DNA of 64,000 nucleotides, from NCBI GenBank assembly GCA_050741915.1, contig JBOGEX010000089.1, forward strand, positions 62,001-126,000, in the 5' to 3' direction. Each line of letters begins with the position of its first letter. Position 1 is the first letter of the stretch. Positions 40,221 to 49,153 of this stretch are shown in pieces. Position numbers and translations under genes: made by a program. The DNA comes from JACCTH01 sp050741915. Its GTDB lineage: Bacteria; Actinomycetota; Acidimicrobiia; Spongiisociales; ZC4RG35. The notes beneath the pieces were generated by a model. It was given only the letters and a program-made list of their open reading frames with translations. It made no database searches and was not told the DNA's origin.

Positions 40221-43214
40221 ATGACCTTTGCACAGCCGGATCGGCGCATCGGCCCTTCCGACTGGGAGGAGGCCCTGGCTGACACTGACGGACCACAAAT
40301 AGTTGTCGCCGGCCCCGGGACCGGGAAGACCGAATTTTTGGTTCGCCGGGCCAGCTACCTGATCGAAGGTGGGAGGGTGGCGCCCGCCGAGGTCCTGGTC
40401 CTCACCTTCTCCCGACGAACAGCAGCCGACATCGGTCGCCGCTCTGCGAGCGGGAACATACCGGTCCCAGCGATCTCGACATTCCACGCCTTTGCCCGGC
40501 GTCTGCTGGAGACCCACGGCGCCTCCGGCGGGTTGCCTGGGACGATTCCAACCCTTCTCACCACTCCTGAGCAAACCGCCTTGGTACGCGAGCTCCTAGC
40601 CAAAGAGGACCCCGCCGATTGGCCGGTGCCTCTCAACGCTCTCCTCGGCTCTCCGACGCTGGCCTCCGAGATCGCCGACTTCCTGCTGCGGTGTCAGGAG
40701 CGAATCGTCGATCCCGAAGCCCTGTCCCGCCTGGCCGCGGGCTTCCACCGATGGCGAGCTTTACCGGGATTCATGGAGCGGTATCTCGCCGAGCTCAAGG
40801 CTCGAAATCGGCTCGACTACGGCAGCATTCTCGCCCAGGCGACGAAGCTCCTCGAGGACGAATCAACCCGACATGCAGTCGCCGAGCAGTTTCGGTACGT
40901 CCTCGTCGACGAATACCAAGACACCTCGGCGGCGCAAGCGCGCCTGCTGGAGTTTTTGTCGGCCGAGCACCGGAACGTCACCGTCACCGGTGATCCCTAT
41001 CAGTCGATCTACTCCTTCCGCGGCACCGACCTCGAGAACGTCTCCCTCTTTCCCGAGCGTTTCCGGGCACTCGACGGCAGTTATGCCCGACGTCTGGTCT
41101 TGACGACCAGCTTTCGGGTCCCGGCTCAGATCCTCGATCGCGCCCTTCGCATGGTCTCGGGCGGGGACCTGCCCGGCGGGGCGGGAAAAGTGACTCCTGC
41201 CCGTCACCTCGGGCGAGTCGAGGCCTACGTCTTCGATCAGGCGAGTGGCGAGGCCGACTGGATCGCCAGCAAGGTGGAGCGGCTTCATCTCGAAGGTCGG
41301 ATTCCATATTCCCGAATGGCGGTGCTGGTCCGATCGAGTCGTCATCTTCTGCCTGAGCTCTCGCGAGCCCTGGAACGGCGCAAGATCGCCCACCTCCGGC
41401 CCGATCGTCGGCTGACCGACCACCCGGCGGCCCGGATCATCTTCGACCTGGCGATCGCCTCCTTCGCCCAGTCCCAAGAGCTGGGAAGCGCGCCTGGCTG
41501 GGCCGAGGAGGCCGACCTGGCGATGCGTCGCCTGCTGCTTGGTCCGCTCCTCTCGGTGTCGCTCGGTCGTGAGCGGGAACTGCTGCGGGCACGGCGGCGA
41601 ACGCGCAGGCCGTGGAGCGAGGTCCTCGCCGACCATGACATCGGCTCCCCGGTTCTGCGCGAGCTTCTCTCCGACCCCAGTTGGTGCCAAGGACGCAGCG
41701 CGGCCGACGGCTTCTGGCACGTTTGGACGGCCCTTCCCGAATTGATTCCTCTCGTCGAAGGCCGTGACCTTTCCGACTTTCGCCGGGCGTGGACCGAGCT
41801 AGCCCAGGCTCTCGACCAGCAACGGGAGCGCGATCGTTCGATCGATCTGATCGATTACGAGCGGCTATCGAGTCAGGATGACTTCGAGGCGGTCCCGCTT
41901 CTTTCGATCGAGCCGAGTCCCCTCGATCAGCTCACCCTGACGACCCTGCACCAGGCCAAGGGCCTCGAATTCGAGATAGTGATCATCGCCGATGCCTCCG
42001 AGGGCGTGTTCCCAAGTCTTCATCGCCGCTCGGCCTTGCTCCGTCCCGACCGTCTCAGCTCTGCCGCCACGGCCGAGGAGGTCGTGCGGTTTCGCCTCCA
42101 GGAGGAGATGCGTTTGGCCTACACAGCCATGACCCGCGCCCGGAGCCAGGTGATTTGGACCGCGACCGCGGCCGCCATCGACGAAGGAGAACGGCGGCCG
42201 TCGCGGTTCCTTCTCGCCGCCAGCGGCGCTAGCTCGTTCGACGAGCTGGGTCCACCTGGTCCGGAAGTCGTGCCGGTGACCGCAGCCGAGTTGCAAGCGC
42301 GACTCCGGCTCACGGTTTCCGACCCGACCGCTCCCCCCACCGATCGTTTGGCCGCGGTTTCGTTGCTGGCCGCTCCTTCCCAAACCCTCTGGGATGCCCG
42401 TCGGTTTGCCGGGACCGCCGAACGAGGACCGGACAACGGGGTCATCACGCTGCCTCTGCGCATGGCGCCAACCAGTGCTCAGAGCTATGACGACTGCCCT
42501 CGCCGCTACGTCTTCGAGCGGCATCTAGAGGCCACCGACCACGCCAGCCCATACGCTCACTACGGGAGCCTCATCCATCTGGTCCTCGAACGAGCCGAGG
42601 GCCACGCGATCGGCGCGGGTCAGCCGCGGGCACAGACGGAGGATGCACTCTCGGAGTTGGACCGAGTGTGGGAGGAGCTGGCCGACTTCGGCTCCCCGGT
42701 TCTGAATAATGCCTGGCGAGCCAAGGGAGCGCGACTGCTCACCAACCTCTACGAGAACTGGCCCGGAAACGGCGCCGTCGGAGTCAGGACAGAGATGCAG
42801 GTGACAGCCGATATCGGCCAGGTTGTCTGGCGGGGAAGGATTGACCGTATCGAGCAACCTGCCCCGGGGCGGCTTCGCATCGTCGATTACAAGACCGGCA
42901 CCCACCAGCCAACGGTGCCGGAAGCCGCGGAATCGCTCCAGCTCGGTTTCTACCTGCTGGCCGTCAGAAGCGATGTCGAACTCGCCGTCCTGGGCGAGGC
43001 AACTGAAGCCGAGCTCTGGTACCCGGAAGCGCCGCAGCCCCGCCGGAAATTCGACTACACCAACCTGGAGAACGTGATCCACCGCCTGGGCCAGCTCACC
43101 GGCGGGATCCTCAACGAGCAGTGGGATCCCAAACCGGGCAAGCATTGTGATCGGTGCGAGGTGCGGCTCGTATGCCCAGCTTGGCCCGAGGGGCGAGAGG
43201 GATTCCGCTTGTGA
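40221..43214 (+). CDS. adnA: AdnA-like UvrD helicase with C-terminal RecB-type nuclease
   Basis: A 997-residue helicase-nuclease. Helicase motifs: Walker A AGPGTGKTEFLVRRA near residue 31, motif Ia TFSRRTAADIG, motif II VLVDEYQDTSAAQ, motif III TGDPYQSIYSFRG, motif V TLHQAKGLEFE and motif VI YTAMTRARSQ. The nuclease part has DDCPRRY, RGRIDRI, IVDYKTGTH and C-x2-C-x5-C in CDRCEVRLVC. Such pairs resect double-strand breaks in place of RecBCD in actinobacteria. Its Walker A looks intact. Its TGA overlaps the GTG of the next gene. The name rests on gene order. Confidence 0.88.
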   Translation: MTFAQPDRRIGPSDWEEALADTDGPQIVVAGPGTGKTEFLVRRASYLIEGGRVAPAEVLVLTFSRRTAADIGRRSASGNIPVPAISTFHAFARRLLETHGASGGLPGTIPTLLTTPEQTALVRELLAKEDPADWPVPLNALLGSPTLASEIADFLLRCQERIVDPEALSRLAAGFHRWRALPGFMERYLAELKARNRLDYGSILAQATKLLEDESTRHAVAEQFRYVLVDEYQDTSAAQARLLEFLSAEHRNVTVTGDPYQSIYSFRGTDLENVSLFPERFRALDGSYARRLVLTTSFRVPAQILDRALRMVSGGDLPGGAGKVTPARHLGRVEAYVFDQASGEADWIASKVERLHLEGRIPYSRMAVLVRSSRHLLPELSRALERRKIAHLRPDRRLTDHPAARIIFDLAIASFAQSQELGSAPGWAEEADLAMRRLLLGPLLSVSLGRERELLRARRRTRRPWSEVLADHDIGSPVLRELLSDPSWCQGRSAADGFWHVWTALPELIPLVEGRDLSDFRRAWTELAQALDQQRERDRSIDLIDYERLSSQDDFEAVPLLSIEPSPLDQLTLTTLHQAKGLEFEIVIIADASEGVFPSLHRRSALLRPDRLSSAATAEEVVRFRLQEEMRLAYTAMTRARSQVIWTATAAAIDEGERRPSRFLLAASGASSFDELGPPGPEVVPVTAAELQARLRLTVSDPTAPPTDRLAAVSLLAAPSQTLWDARRFAGTAERGPDNGVITLPLRMAPTSAQSYDDCPRRYVFERHLEATDHASPYAHYGSLIHLVLERAEGHAIGAGQPRAQTEDALSELDRVWEELADFGSPVLNNAWRAKGARLLTNLYENWPGNGAVGVRTEMQVTADIGQVVWRGRIDRIEQPAPGRLRIVDYKTGTHQPTVPEAAESLQLGFYLLAVRSDVELAVLGEATEAELWYPEAPQPRRKFDYTNLENVIHRLGQLTGGILNEQWDPKPGKHCDRCEVRLVCPAWPEGREGFRL

Positions 43215-46200
43215 TCGTTCCCACTCCAGAACAACTTGTCGTAATCGAGCATCCCCTCGAACCCCTACGGGTCGAGGCCGGGGCCGGCACCGGCAAGACA
43301 GCCACTGTCGCCATGCGAGTAGTTCACCTCGTTAACCAGATGGGCATGGAGCCGGAGTCGATCCTGGGGATAACATTTACCAACAAGGCGGCGGCCGAAC
43401 TGGCTGACCGGATCAGATCGGCGTTGGCCGTCACCTCGAAGTTGGATCCCGGACGCGAAGTCGAAGTCCACACCTATCACGGCTTCGCCCGCCAGCTTCT
43501 GCGCGAGTACGGAGCGCTGGTCGAGGTCGAGAGAACCACCGACGTGATCACCCCCACCTTCTCCCGCCAGCTCATCGAGGTGGTCCTGGCCAACGTCGAG
43601 CTTCCCGCCCTCAACCCCGCCAACCGGGGCAACGTCGATGACCTTCGCCGCCTCGGCTCAGCGTTGGGAGACAATCTCCTCGAACCGCATCAGGTCGAGA
43701 TCCCGGCAGGACCGCTCGATCAGGCCTGGTCCACGCGGGCCTCGCTTCTCATAGGACTCGACGCCTATCAGCAGGAGAAGCGGCGCCGGGGAGTGGTCGA
43801 CTATTCGGACCTCATTCTCCGCGCCCAGCAATTGGTGAGCACCTATCCGGACGTCGCCAGAGAGTTCCGTTCTCGATATCGAGCCGTGATGCTCGACGAA
43901 TACCAAGACACCAACCCCGCCCAACGGGAACTGTTGCGCCTTCTCTTCGCTGAGGGCTTTCCGGTGATGGCCGTTGGTGACATTGATCAGACCATCTATG
44001 AATGGCGGGGTGCTTCGCCGCACAATTTCGCCCAGTTTCCTTCTCACTTTCCGCGCCGCGACGGCCAGGCGGCGACGACCCGCTCGTTGACTCTCAACCG
44101 GCGATCCCTGCCGGCAATACTTTCGGCCGCCAACGCCGTCCGTGAGAAGACCGGATCGGGCCAGAAGCTCCTAAGACCTCTGGATGGTTCCATCGGTGGA
44201 GAGGTGGCGGTTTCCTGGCTTCCCGACGCGGTGGCCGAGGCCGAGGACATCGCTCGCCGAATACAGGAACTGTCCGCCATCTACGAGTGGCGCGACATGG
44301 CAGTGCTCTTTCGCAAGAACAAGGACATGACCCTGATCCACGATGCGCTCCGAGCCGCCGAGATTCCGGTCGAAGTCGCCAACCTAGGCGGCCTCTTGGC
44401 CGTGCCGGAGGTGACAGACCTTCATGCGTGGCTACGCCTGTTGCAGGTGCCAGAGGACTCGCCGGCGCTCTATCGGATCTTGCTCGGTTCGCGATTTCGG
44501 CTGGGTCTCGGCGACTTGGTCCATCTTTCCAACTGGGCGCGAGGCCTGAACCGCAACTTCGATGAGGAAGCGACCATCCCCCAGCACACGTTGCTCGAAG
44601 CGATCGATCATCTAGAAGACCTCGAGAAGCTTCGACCGGCGGCGCGCATCGCCCTGGAGAAGTTTCGTGACGAGTATCGATCACTCCTAGCAGCTACCCA
44701 GGGTGTCTCTCTGGTCGAACTCTGCCGGCAAATTCTCGACCGCACCGGCGCCTGGAATGACCTGGCGGCGATGCCGGCCAGCACTCAGCTCTCCGCCCGT
44801 CTCAATCTCTACCGGTTCCTCGACCTCACCGAGGACTGGAGCCCTCTCGAAGGTGCTCCCTCGCTGGCCGCTTTCTTGCGTCATCTCGAGGCCATGGCCG
44901 AAGAACGATCCGAGGAGCTCGATACTGCCCGGCTCTCGGGTGAGAACGCGGTAACCCTGGTCTCGGTTCACCGAGCCAAGGGACTCGAGTGGGACGTGGT
45001 CTTCCTCCCGGCTTGCTACCACGGCAACTTCCCAACACGGTCACAGGGCTTCGACAACCCGCTCACCAACGGCCGCTACCTCCCTTACGAATATCGCCTC
45101 GATAGGGACTGGCTACCGGCAATCAGTCCGACTCAGACCGACGCCGAGAACAAGGATCTGCTTCGTGCCGCCCATGAGCAGCAGGAGTGGCGTATCGCCT
45201 ACGTCGCTGCCACCAGGCCCCGACAAAGGTTGTTCGTAAGCGGCGCTTACTGGTACGGCACCTCCGAGACCAATGCCAAACCTGTCGGGCCGAGCGAGGT
45301 CTGGACGCTCATCGCCGGCCAACCCGGCACCCGCGTGGACTCTCGACCGATGGAAGCGCCACCACAGCCAACCCTCTTGCGATTCGAACCGGAGGCTCCA
45401 GCACCCGACCCGCTTTTTGCCGGCAGCTGGGAGGGAGCGCTGCGCAACGAACTCGCCAGGCCGGGAGCTGCGCGAACTCTGGCCGTCGATGCAGTGGCCT
45501 TTGATCGGCGGCGTTCTGAATTCGAGCAGATGATCATCGATTTGCCGATCCCGTTGCTTCCAAACAACGGCGGATCAATCTCCACGTCGGTGACCGGGCT
45601 CGTTACCTACGCTTCCTGCCCACAGCGCTTTTTCTGGTCCGAGATTGAACGGCTGCCGCGGATGTCCTCTCGGCCGGCACGAGCGGGGACGATGGTTCAT
45701 CGGGCCATCGAACTTCACAACCGCGGTCAGGTGCCGTTATATGACGTCGACTCGGAAGCGGTCGATCCCTTCGAGGGGGGCGATGAGCGTCCCGAGACCA
45801 GCTGGGCTCGATTTCAGCGGAGCAGGTTCGCGGTCGTGACTCCGATCATGATCGAGCAACCTTTTGTTATGCGAGTCGGGGCGATCGAGGTCAAAGGGCG
45901 GATCGACGCTGTCTATGACGGGCCGGTCGGTGGTTGGGAGATTGTCGACTTCAAGACCGGATCGCCTTCAGAAGATGATGTCACCAACGACGCCCGGCTC
46001 GTCCAACTCCAGGCTTATGCCAGCGCCGCCCGGAACGGCCATCTGGGGAGGCCGGCGCCGGAAGGGTTACAGGTGACATTCGCCTATTTCGGCTCCCGAC
46101 CCGCCGAAAGCATCTATGAAGTCGGCGACGAATGGGAGCGAACAGCCGCCGCGAGGCTCGGTTCCCTCGCCGACGGCATCTCCTCTAAGCAATGGTCACC

Positions 46201-46330
46201 AACTCCTTCGGTGGGTTGTCATTCATGTGACTTCCTCCGGTTTTGCCCCGCTGGCCGCGAGTTCATCGCCGAGGGGGAACGAAGCGACCGCCCCTCGTCT
46301 CCAACAGAATCGTCACCGGACCGTGGTTGA
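43211..46330 (+). CDS. adnB: AdnB-like UvrD helicase with C-terminal RecB-type nuclease
   Basis: A 1039-residue partner of the previous gene. It has the Q motif VPTPEQLVVIE, Walker A GAGTGKTATV, TFTNKAAAELADRI, motif II VMLDEYQDTNPAQ, GDIDQTIYEWRG, SVHRAKGLEWD and YVAATRPRQRL. The nuclease part has ASCPQRFFW, KGRIDAV, IVDFKTGSP, LVQLQAYAS and C-x2-C-x5-C in CHSCDFLRFC. GTG 43211 overlaps the adnA stop (GTGA), and an upstream reading to 43154 is out of register with the homologous start. Its 3' end overlaps dtd by 68 bases on the other strand. Confidence 0.9.
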   Translation: MIVPTPEQLVVIEHPLEPLRVEAGAGTGKTATVAMRVVHLVNQMGMEPESILGITFTNKAAAELADRIRSALAVTSKLDPGREVEVHTYHGFARQLLREYGALVEVERTTDVITPTFSRQLIEVVLANVELPALNPANRGNVDDLRRLGSALGDNLLEPHQVEIPAGPLDQAWSTRASLLIGLDAYQQEKRRRGVVDYSDLILRAQQLVSTYPDVAREFRSRYRAVMLDEYQDTNPAQRELLRLLFAEGFPVMAVGDIDQTIYEWRGASPHNFAQFPSHFPRRDGQAATTRSLTLNRRSLPAILSAANAVREKTGSGQKLLRPLDGSIGGEVAVSWLPDAVAEAEDIARRIQELSAIYEWRDMAVLFRKNKDMTLIHDALRAAEIPVEVANLGGLLAVPEVTDLHAWLRLLQVPEDSPALYRILLGSRFRLGLGDLVHLSNWARGLNRNFDEEATIPQHTLLEAIDHLEDLEKLRPAARIALEKFRDEYRSLLAATQGVSLVELCRQILDRTGAWNDLAAMPASTQLSARLNLYRFLDLTEDWSPLEGAPSLAAFLRHLEAMAEERSEELDTARLSGENAVTLVSVHRAKGLEWDVVFLPACYHGNFPTRSQGFDNPLTNGRYLPYEYRLDRDWLPAISPTQTDAENKDLLRAAHEQQEWRIAYVAATRPRQRLFVSGAYWYGTSETNAKPVGPSEVWTLIAGQPGTRVDSRPMEAPPQPTLLRFEPEAPAPDPLFAGSWEGALRNELARPGAARTLAVDAVAFDRRRSEFEQMIIDLPIPLLPNNGGSISTSVTGLVTYASCPQRFFWSEIERLPRMSSRPARAGTMVHRAIELHNRGQVPLYDVDSEAVDPFEGGDERPETSWARFQRSRFAVVTPIMIEQPFVMRVGAIEVKGRIDAVYDGPVGGWEIVDFKTGSPSEDDVTNDARLVQLQAYASAARNGHLGRPAPEGLQVTFAYFGSRPAESIYEVGDEWERTAAARLGSLADGISSKQWSPTPSVGCHSCDFLRFCPAGREFIAEGERSDRPSSPTESSPDRG

Positions 46331-46730
46331 CGAGTTCAACCTCCATCATCGCTCCGAACCTTCCCCGGGAAACCGCCAGCCCCGAAGTCTCGAGTGACCT
46401 CGCCATCACTTCGATCAACCGCTCAGCCAGACTTGGAGCTGCGGCCTCCGTGAAAGATGGACGCCGGCCTCTCCCAACATCGCCATAAAGAGTGAACTGA
46501 CTGACGACCATCACCTCTCCCGAGATGTCCATTACGGACAGATTCATATGACCTTGGTCGTCGGAGAAGATGCGGAGGCCGGCAACCTTCACGGCCAGAG
46601 CCCGAGCGTCTCGCTCAGTGTCGTCATGGGTTGCTCCCACCAGTACCAGTAGGCCCCCGCCAATCGAGCCCACCACTTCCGAAGCGACCCGGACACTGGC
46701 GCGACTCACCCGCTGGATCACCGCTCGCAT
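46263..46730 (-). CDS. dtd: D-aminoacyl-tRNA deacylase
   Basis: A 155-residue DTD. It begins MRAVIQRVSRASVRV and has the catalytic SQFTLYGDVGRGRRPSFT motif near residue 76 and the cross-subunit loop with NHGPVTILLE, where bacterial DTD normally has the Gly-cisPro pair (here GP). It removes D-amino acids from tRNA. Start ATG 46730 fits homologues. The gene's last 68 bases are antisense to the end of adnB. Confidence 0.95.
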   Translation of the reverse strand: MRAVIQRVSRASVRVASEVVGSIGGGLLVLVGATHDDTERDARALAVKVAGLRIFSDDQGHMNLSVMDISGEVMVVSQFTLYGDVGRGRRPSFTEAAAPSLAERLIEVMARSLETSGLAVSRGRFGAMMEVELVNHGPVTILLETRGGRFVPPRR

Positions 46731-46733
46731 CTC

Positions 46734-48989
46734 TTGAGTCTGACAGAAGTCCATAAGATCGGGCCCGTGACCCTCTGGCCCGAAGATGCGCCAGCGAACG
46801 GCAAGGTGGTCGTGCTGGCCGACGCCTCAAGCCGGGTCGAGCTGAGCCTGATCGACCCGTGGCTCGCCGCCAGCCGACCCGAAGCGGTAACAACCGAACT
46901 GATCCGGCTCGCCCCCTCGCGGCGGCGGAAACGAGGCCAACGCACGGAGCCCAGGCTTGCCGATGTAATGCGGACAGACCATTACCTGCTCCCGCTCCGA
47001 GTCGTGTGGTCGCCGGCGGCCAGGTCGGGAGAGAGGAAGGTCTCCTGGGGGGACGTTCTCAAACTTGGCGACCCCCGCGACCCCGATGCCCTTCGACAGC
47101 GGGTGATCGTTTCTCGCTGGCCTGATCGAGTTACGGTCGTGGCCGGCGCTGGAGCGCGTGCCGACGCACTAGCCGCCGAGCACGAGGGCCGCGAGCTCTC
47201 GTTGATCGAGTGGACCACGCGCCGGGCGTGGCGAGCACTCGACATCGCCGAGCGAGCGATCCGTGGTGATCGCTACAAGGTGCCTCGCTTTATTCACGAG
47301 GAGATCACTTCCCAACCGGCCTTTCGTCTCGAGTCGACAAAGCTCGGAGCGTTGCGGAAGCTGCCGGAAGCTGTCGCCATCGCTCGGGGGCGGTACTACC
47401 TGAAGGAGATCGCAGCCTCACACAGCCCCTTCGTCATCGATCTTTCAGCCAATGTGATCAATTGGGTCATCAAGCAGGGTTACGGCGAAATCATCTACGA
47501 CCGCGACCAGGTGGCGGAGATCAACTCCCTGGGCCGGGAATGGCCACTGGCTTTTCTCCCAGCCCATCGGTCCAATCTCGACCGCCTCACTCTGCAACTG
47601 GTGAAGTGGGAGAACGATCTCCCTCCCAACCACACCGCCGGGGGGATCAACATGAACTTCTTCCCGGTGGGACCATGGGTGAGGCGCAGCGGCGTCTTTT
47701 TCATCCGCCGCAGCTTCAAGGACAACCACCTCTACAAGTTCGTCCTCCGCACGTACCTCGACTATCTGGTTGAGAACCGCTTTCCGCTCGAGTGGTACAT
47801 GGAGGGTGGTCGCTCTCGGACCGGAAAGCTGCTCCCGCCCCGATTCGGGCTTCTCGCCTACATGGTCGATTCCTGGCAACGGGGAAAGAGTGAGGACCTA
47901 ATGTTGGTGCCGGTCTCCATCGTCTACGACCAGATCCAGGACCTGGGCTCATACACGACCGAAGCGCAGGGAGGAGCCAAGGAAGCCGAATCGATGGGGT
48001 GGGCATTGCGCTATGTCCGCTCGCTCCGGCGCAAGTACGGCAACATCCACCTTCGCTTCGGCGAGCCGATTTCGGTGGCTAAGACCATGGCCGGAGCCGA
48101 GGTCGAGGAGGGTTCGACCGATCTTGCCAAGCTGGGCCTCGAGGTCATGCATCGAATTGGGGCTGTGACCCCAATCACGCCGGCCTCGGTTCTTTCGATC
48201 GCGCTGCTTGCGGCCGGTGGCCAAGCTCGCAATCAGGCGGAGCTTCGAGCATTCTGCAGGGAACTCGACGATCTGATCGAACAACTGGGGCTCCCCACCA
48301 CCGGGCCGTTGCGGCTGGAGGACGAGGCCGAGGTCGCCCAGGTGGTGCGGCTTCTGGCCGAACACCACAACGTCAGCGTCTTCGAAGGTACGCAGCCGGT
48401 CTATTACCTGAATCAGCAGCAGGCGTTGCGTGCTTCCTATTACCGCAACACGGTGGCTCATCATTTCCTCGGCCGGGCAGTGCTGGAAATGGCTTTGGCC
48501 GGTTTGGACCAGACCCGCTCGATCGATGAACCCCAGCTGTGGGACCGAGTCGCACAGCTACGCGACTTGCTCAAGTTCGAGTACTTCTTCCCCGACCGAG
48601 AAGCGTTCATCGATTCGATCACGGCCGATCTCCGCCAGAACTCCCCGAGATGGCACAACTCGAAGCCGAAGACCATCCTCGACAAACTGCATCCACCAAC
48701 AGCGGCCTGGGTGGTCAAGCCCCTCCTTCAGTCGTACCTGGTGGTCGCCGACGAACTCCGCGCCCGCTCGGAGCCGATATCTGAGGTGAAAGCGTTCATT
48801 GCCACCTGCCTCAAGCGCGGCGAGGAATATCGGTTGCAAGGGTTGATCGGGGCCGACGGAGTCTCGACCGTCCTCTTCCAGCAGGCGCTGGCATTGGCCC
48901 GCAACCGCCATCTGGTCGACGTTGCGGACCCCGAAGGACGAGCTGCCTTCAGCGCCGAGATCCGAGCCGCCCTATCCGTACTTGCCTAG
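46734..48989 (+). CDS. plsB: Glycerol-3-phosphate 1-O-acyltransferase (PlsB-type)
   Basis: About 740-751 residues. The acyltransferase blocks are in order: HRSNLDRL (H-x4-D catalytic), GGINMNFFPVGPWVRRSGVFFIRR, EGGRSRTGKLLPPRFG (substrate phosphate binding) and VPVSIVYDQI. It makes lysophosphatidic acid. Start may be TTG 46734 or GTG 46767; neither has a strong ribosome binding site. It diverges from dtd with almost no gap. The plsX gene in the same window provides another acylation route. Confidence 0.92.
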   Translation: MSLTEVHKIGPVTLWPEDAPANGKVVVLADASSRVELSLIDPWLAASRPEAVTTELIRLAPSRRRKRGQRTEPRLADVMRTDHYLLPLRVVWSPAARSGERKVSWGDVLKLGDPRDPDALRQRVIVSRWPDRVTVVAGAGARADALAAEHEGRELSLIEWTTRRAWRALDIAERAIRGDRYKVPRFIHEEITSQPAFRLESTKLGALRKLPEAVAIARGRYYLKEIAASHSPFVIDLSANVINWVIKQGYGEIIYDRDQVAEINSLGREWPLAFLPAHRSNLDRLTLQLVKWENDLPPNHTAGGINMNFFPVGPWVRRSGVFFIRRSFKDNHLYKFVLRTYLDYLVENRFPLEWYMEGGRSRTGKLLPPRFGLLAYMVDSWQRGKSEDLMLVPVSIVYDQIQDLGSYTTEAQGGAKEAESMGWALRYVRSLRRKYGNIHLRFGEPISVAKTMAGAEVEEGSTDLAKLGLEVMHRIGAVTPITPASVLSIALLAAGGQARNQAELRAFCRELDDLIEQLGLPTTGPLRLEDEAEVAQVVRLLAEHHNVSVFEGTQPVYYLNQQQALRASYYRNTVAHHFLGRAVLEMALAGLDQTRSIDEPQLWDRVAQLRDLLKFEYFFPDREAFIDSITADLRQNSPRWHNSKPKTILDKLHPPTAAWVVKPLLQSYLVVADELRARSEPISEVKAFIATCLKRGEEYRLQGLIGADGVSTVLFQQALALARNRHLVDVADPEGRAAFSAEIRAALSVLA

Positions 48990-49000
48990 CTTTCCCACCC

Positions 49001-49113
49001 ATCTGCGAAGGTTTGCGCGGGCCTGGGCCGCGAGGAACTTCACAGAACCCGCTTGCCTTCCTATCTGTGAAGGTTTGCGCGGGCCTGGGCCGCGAGGAAC
49101 TTCACAGAACCCG
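49001..49113. repeat. Two tandem copies of a 51 bp hairpin repeat downstream of plsB
   Basis: Bases 49001-49051 and 49063-49113 differ at one position only. Each can fold into a long hairpin: TCTGTGAAG with CTTCACAGA as outer stem and GCGCGGGCC/GGCCGCG inside. Unit plus spacer is 62 bases. The one difference (C or T in CTG(C/T)GAAG) leaves a perfect outer stem only in the second copy. They sit between the convergent plsB and ABC exporter genes. Confidence 0.85.
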
Positions 49114-49153
49114 GCTCTTCAGGTCGCGAGAGCACGCTCGAGCCAACCCTTCA

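Noticed and set aside
49001..49113. CRISPR-like repeats
   Set aside because: Only two units with an 11-base spacer; each unit is a long hairpin, so it is a tandem terminator-like duplication.
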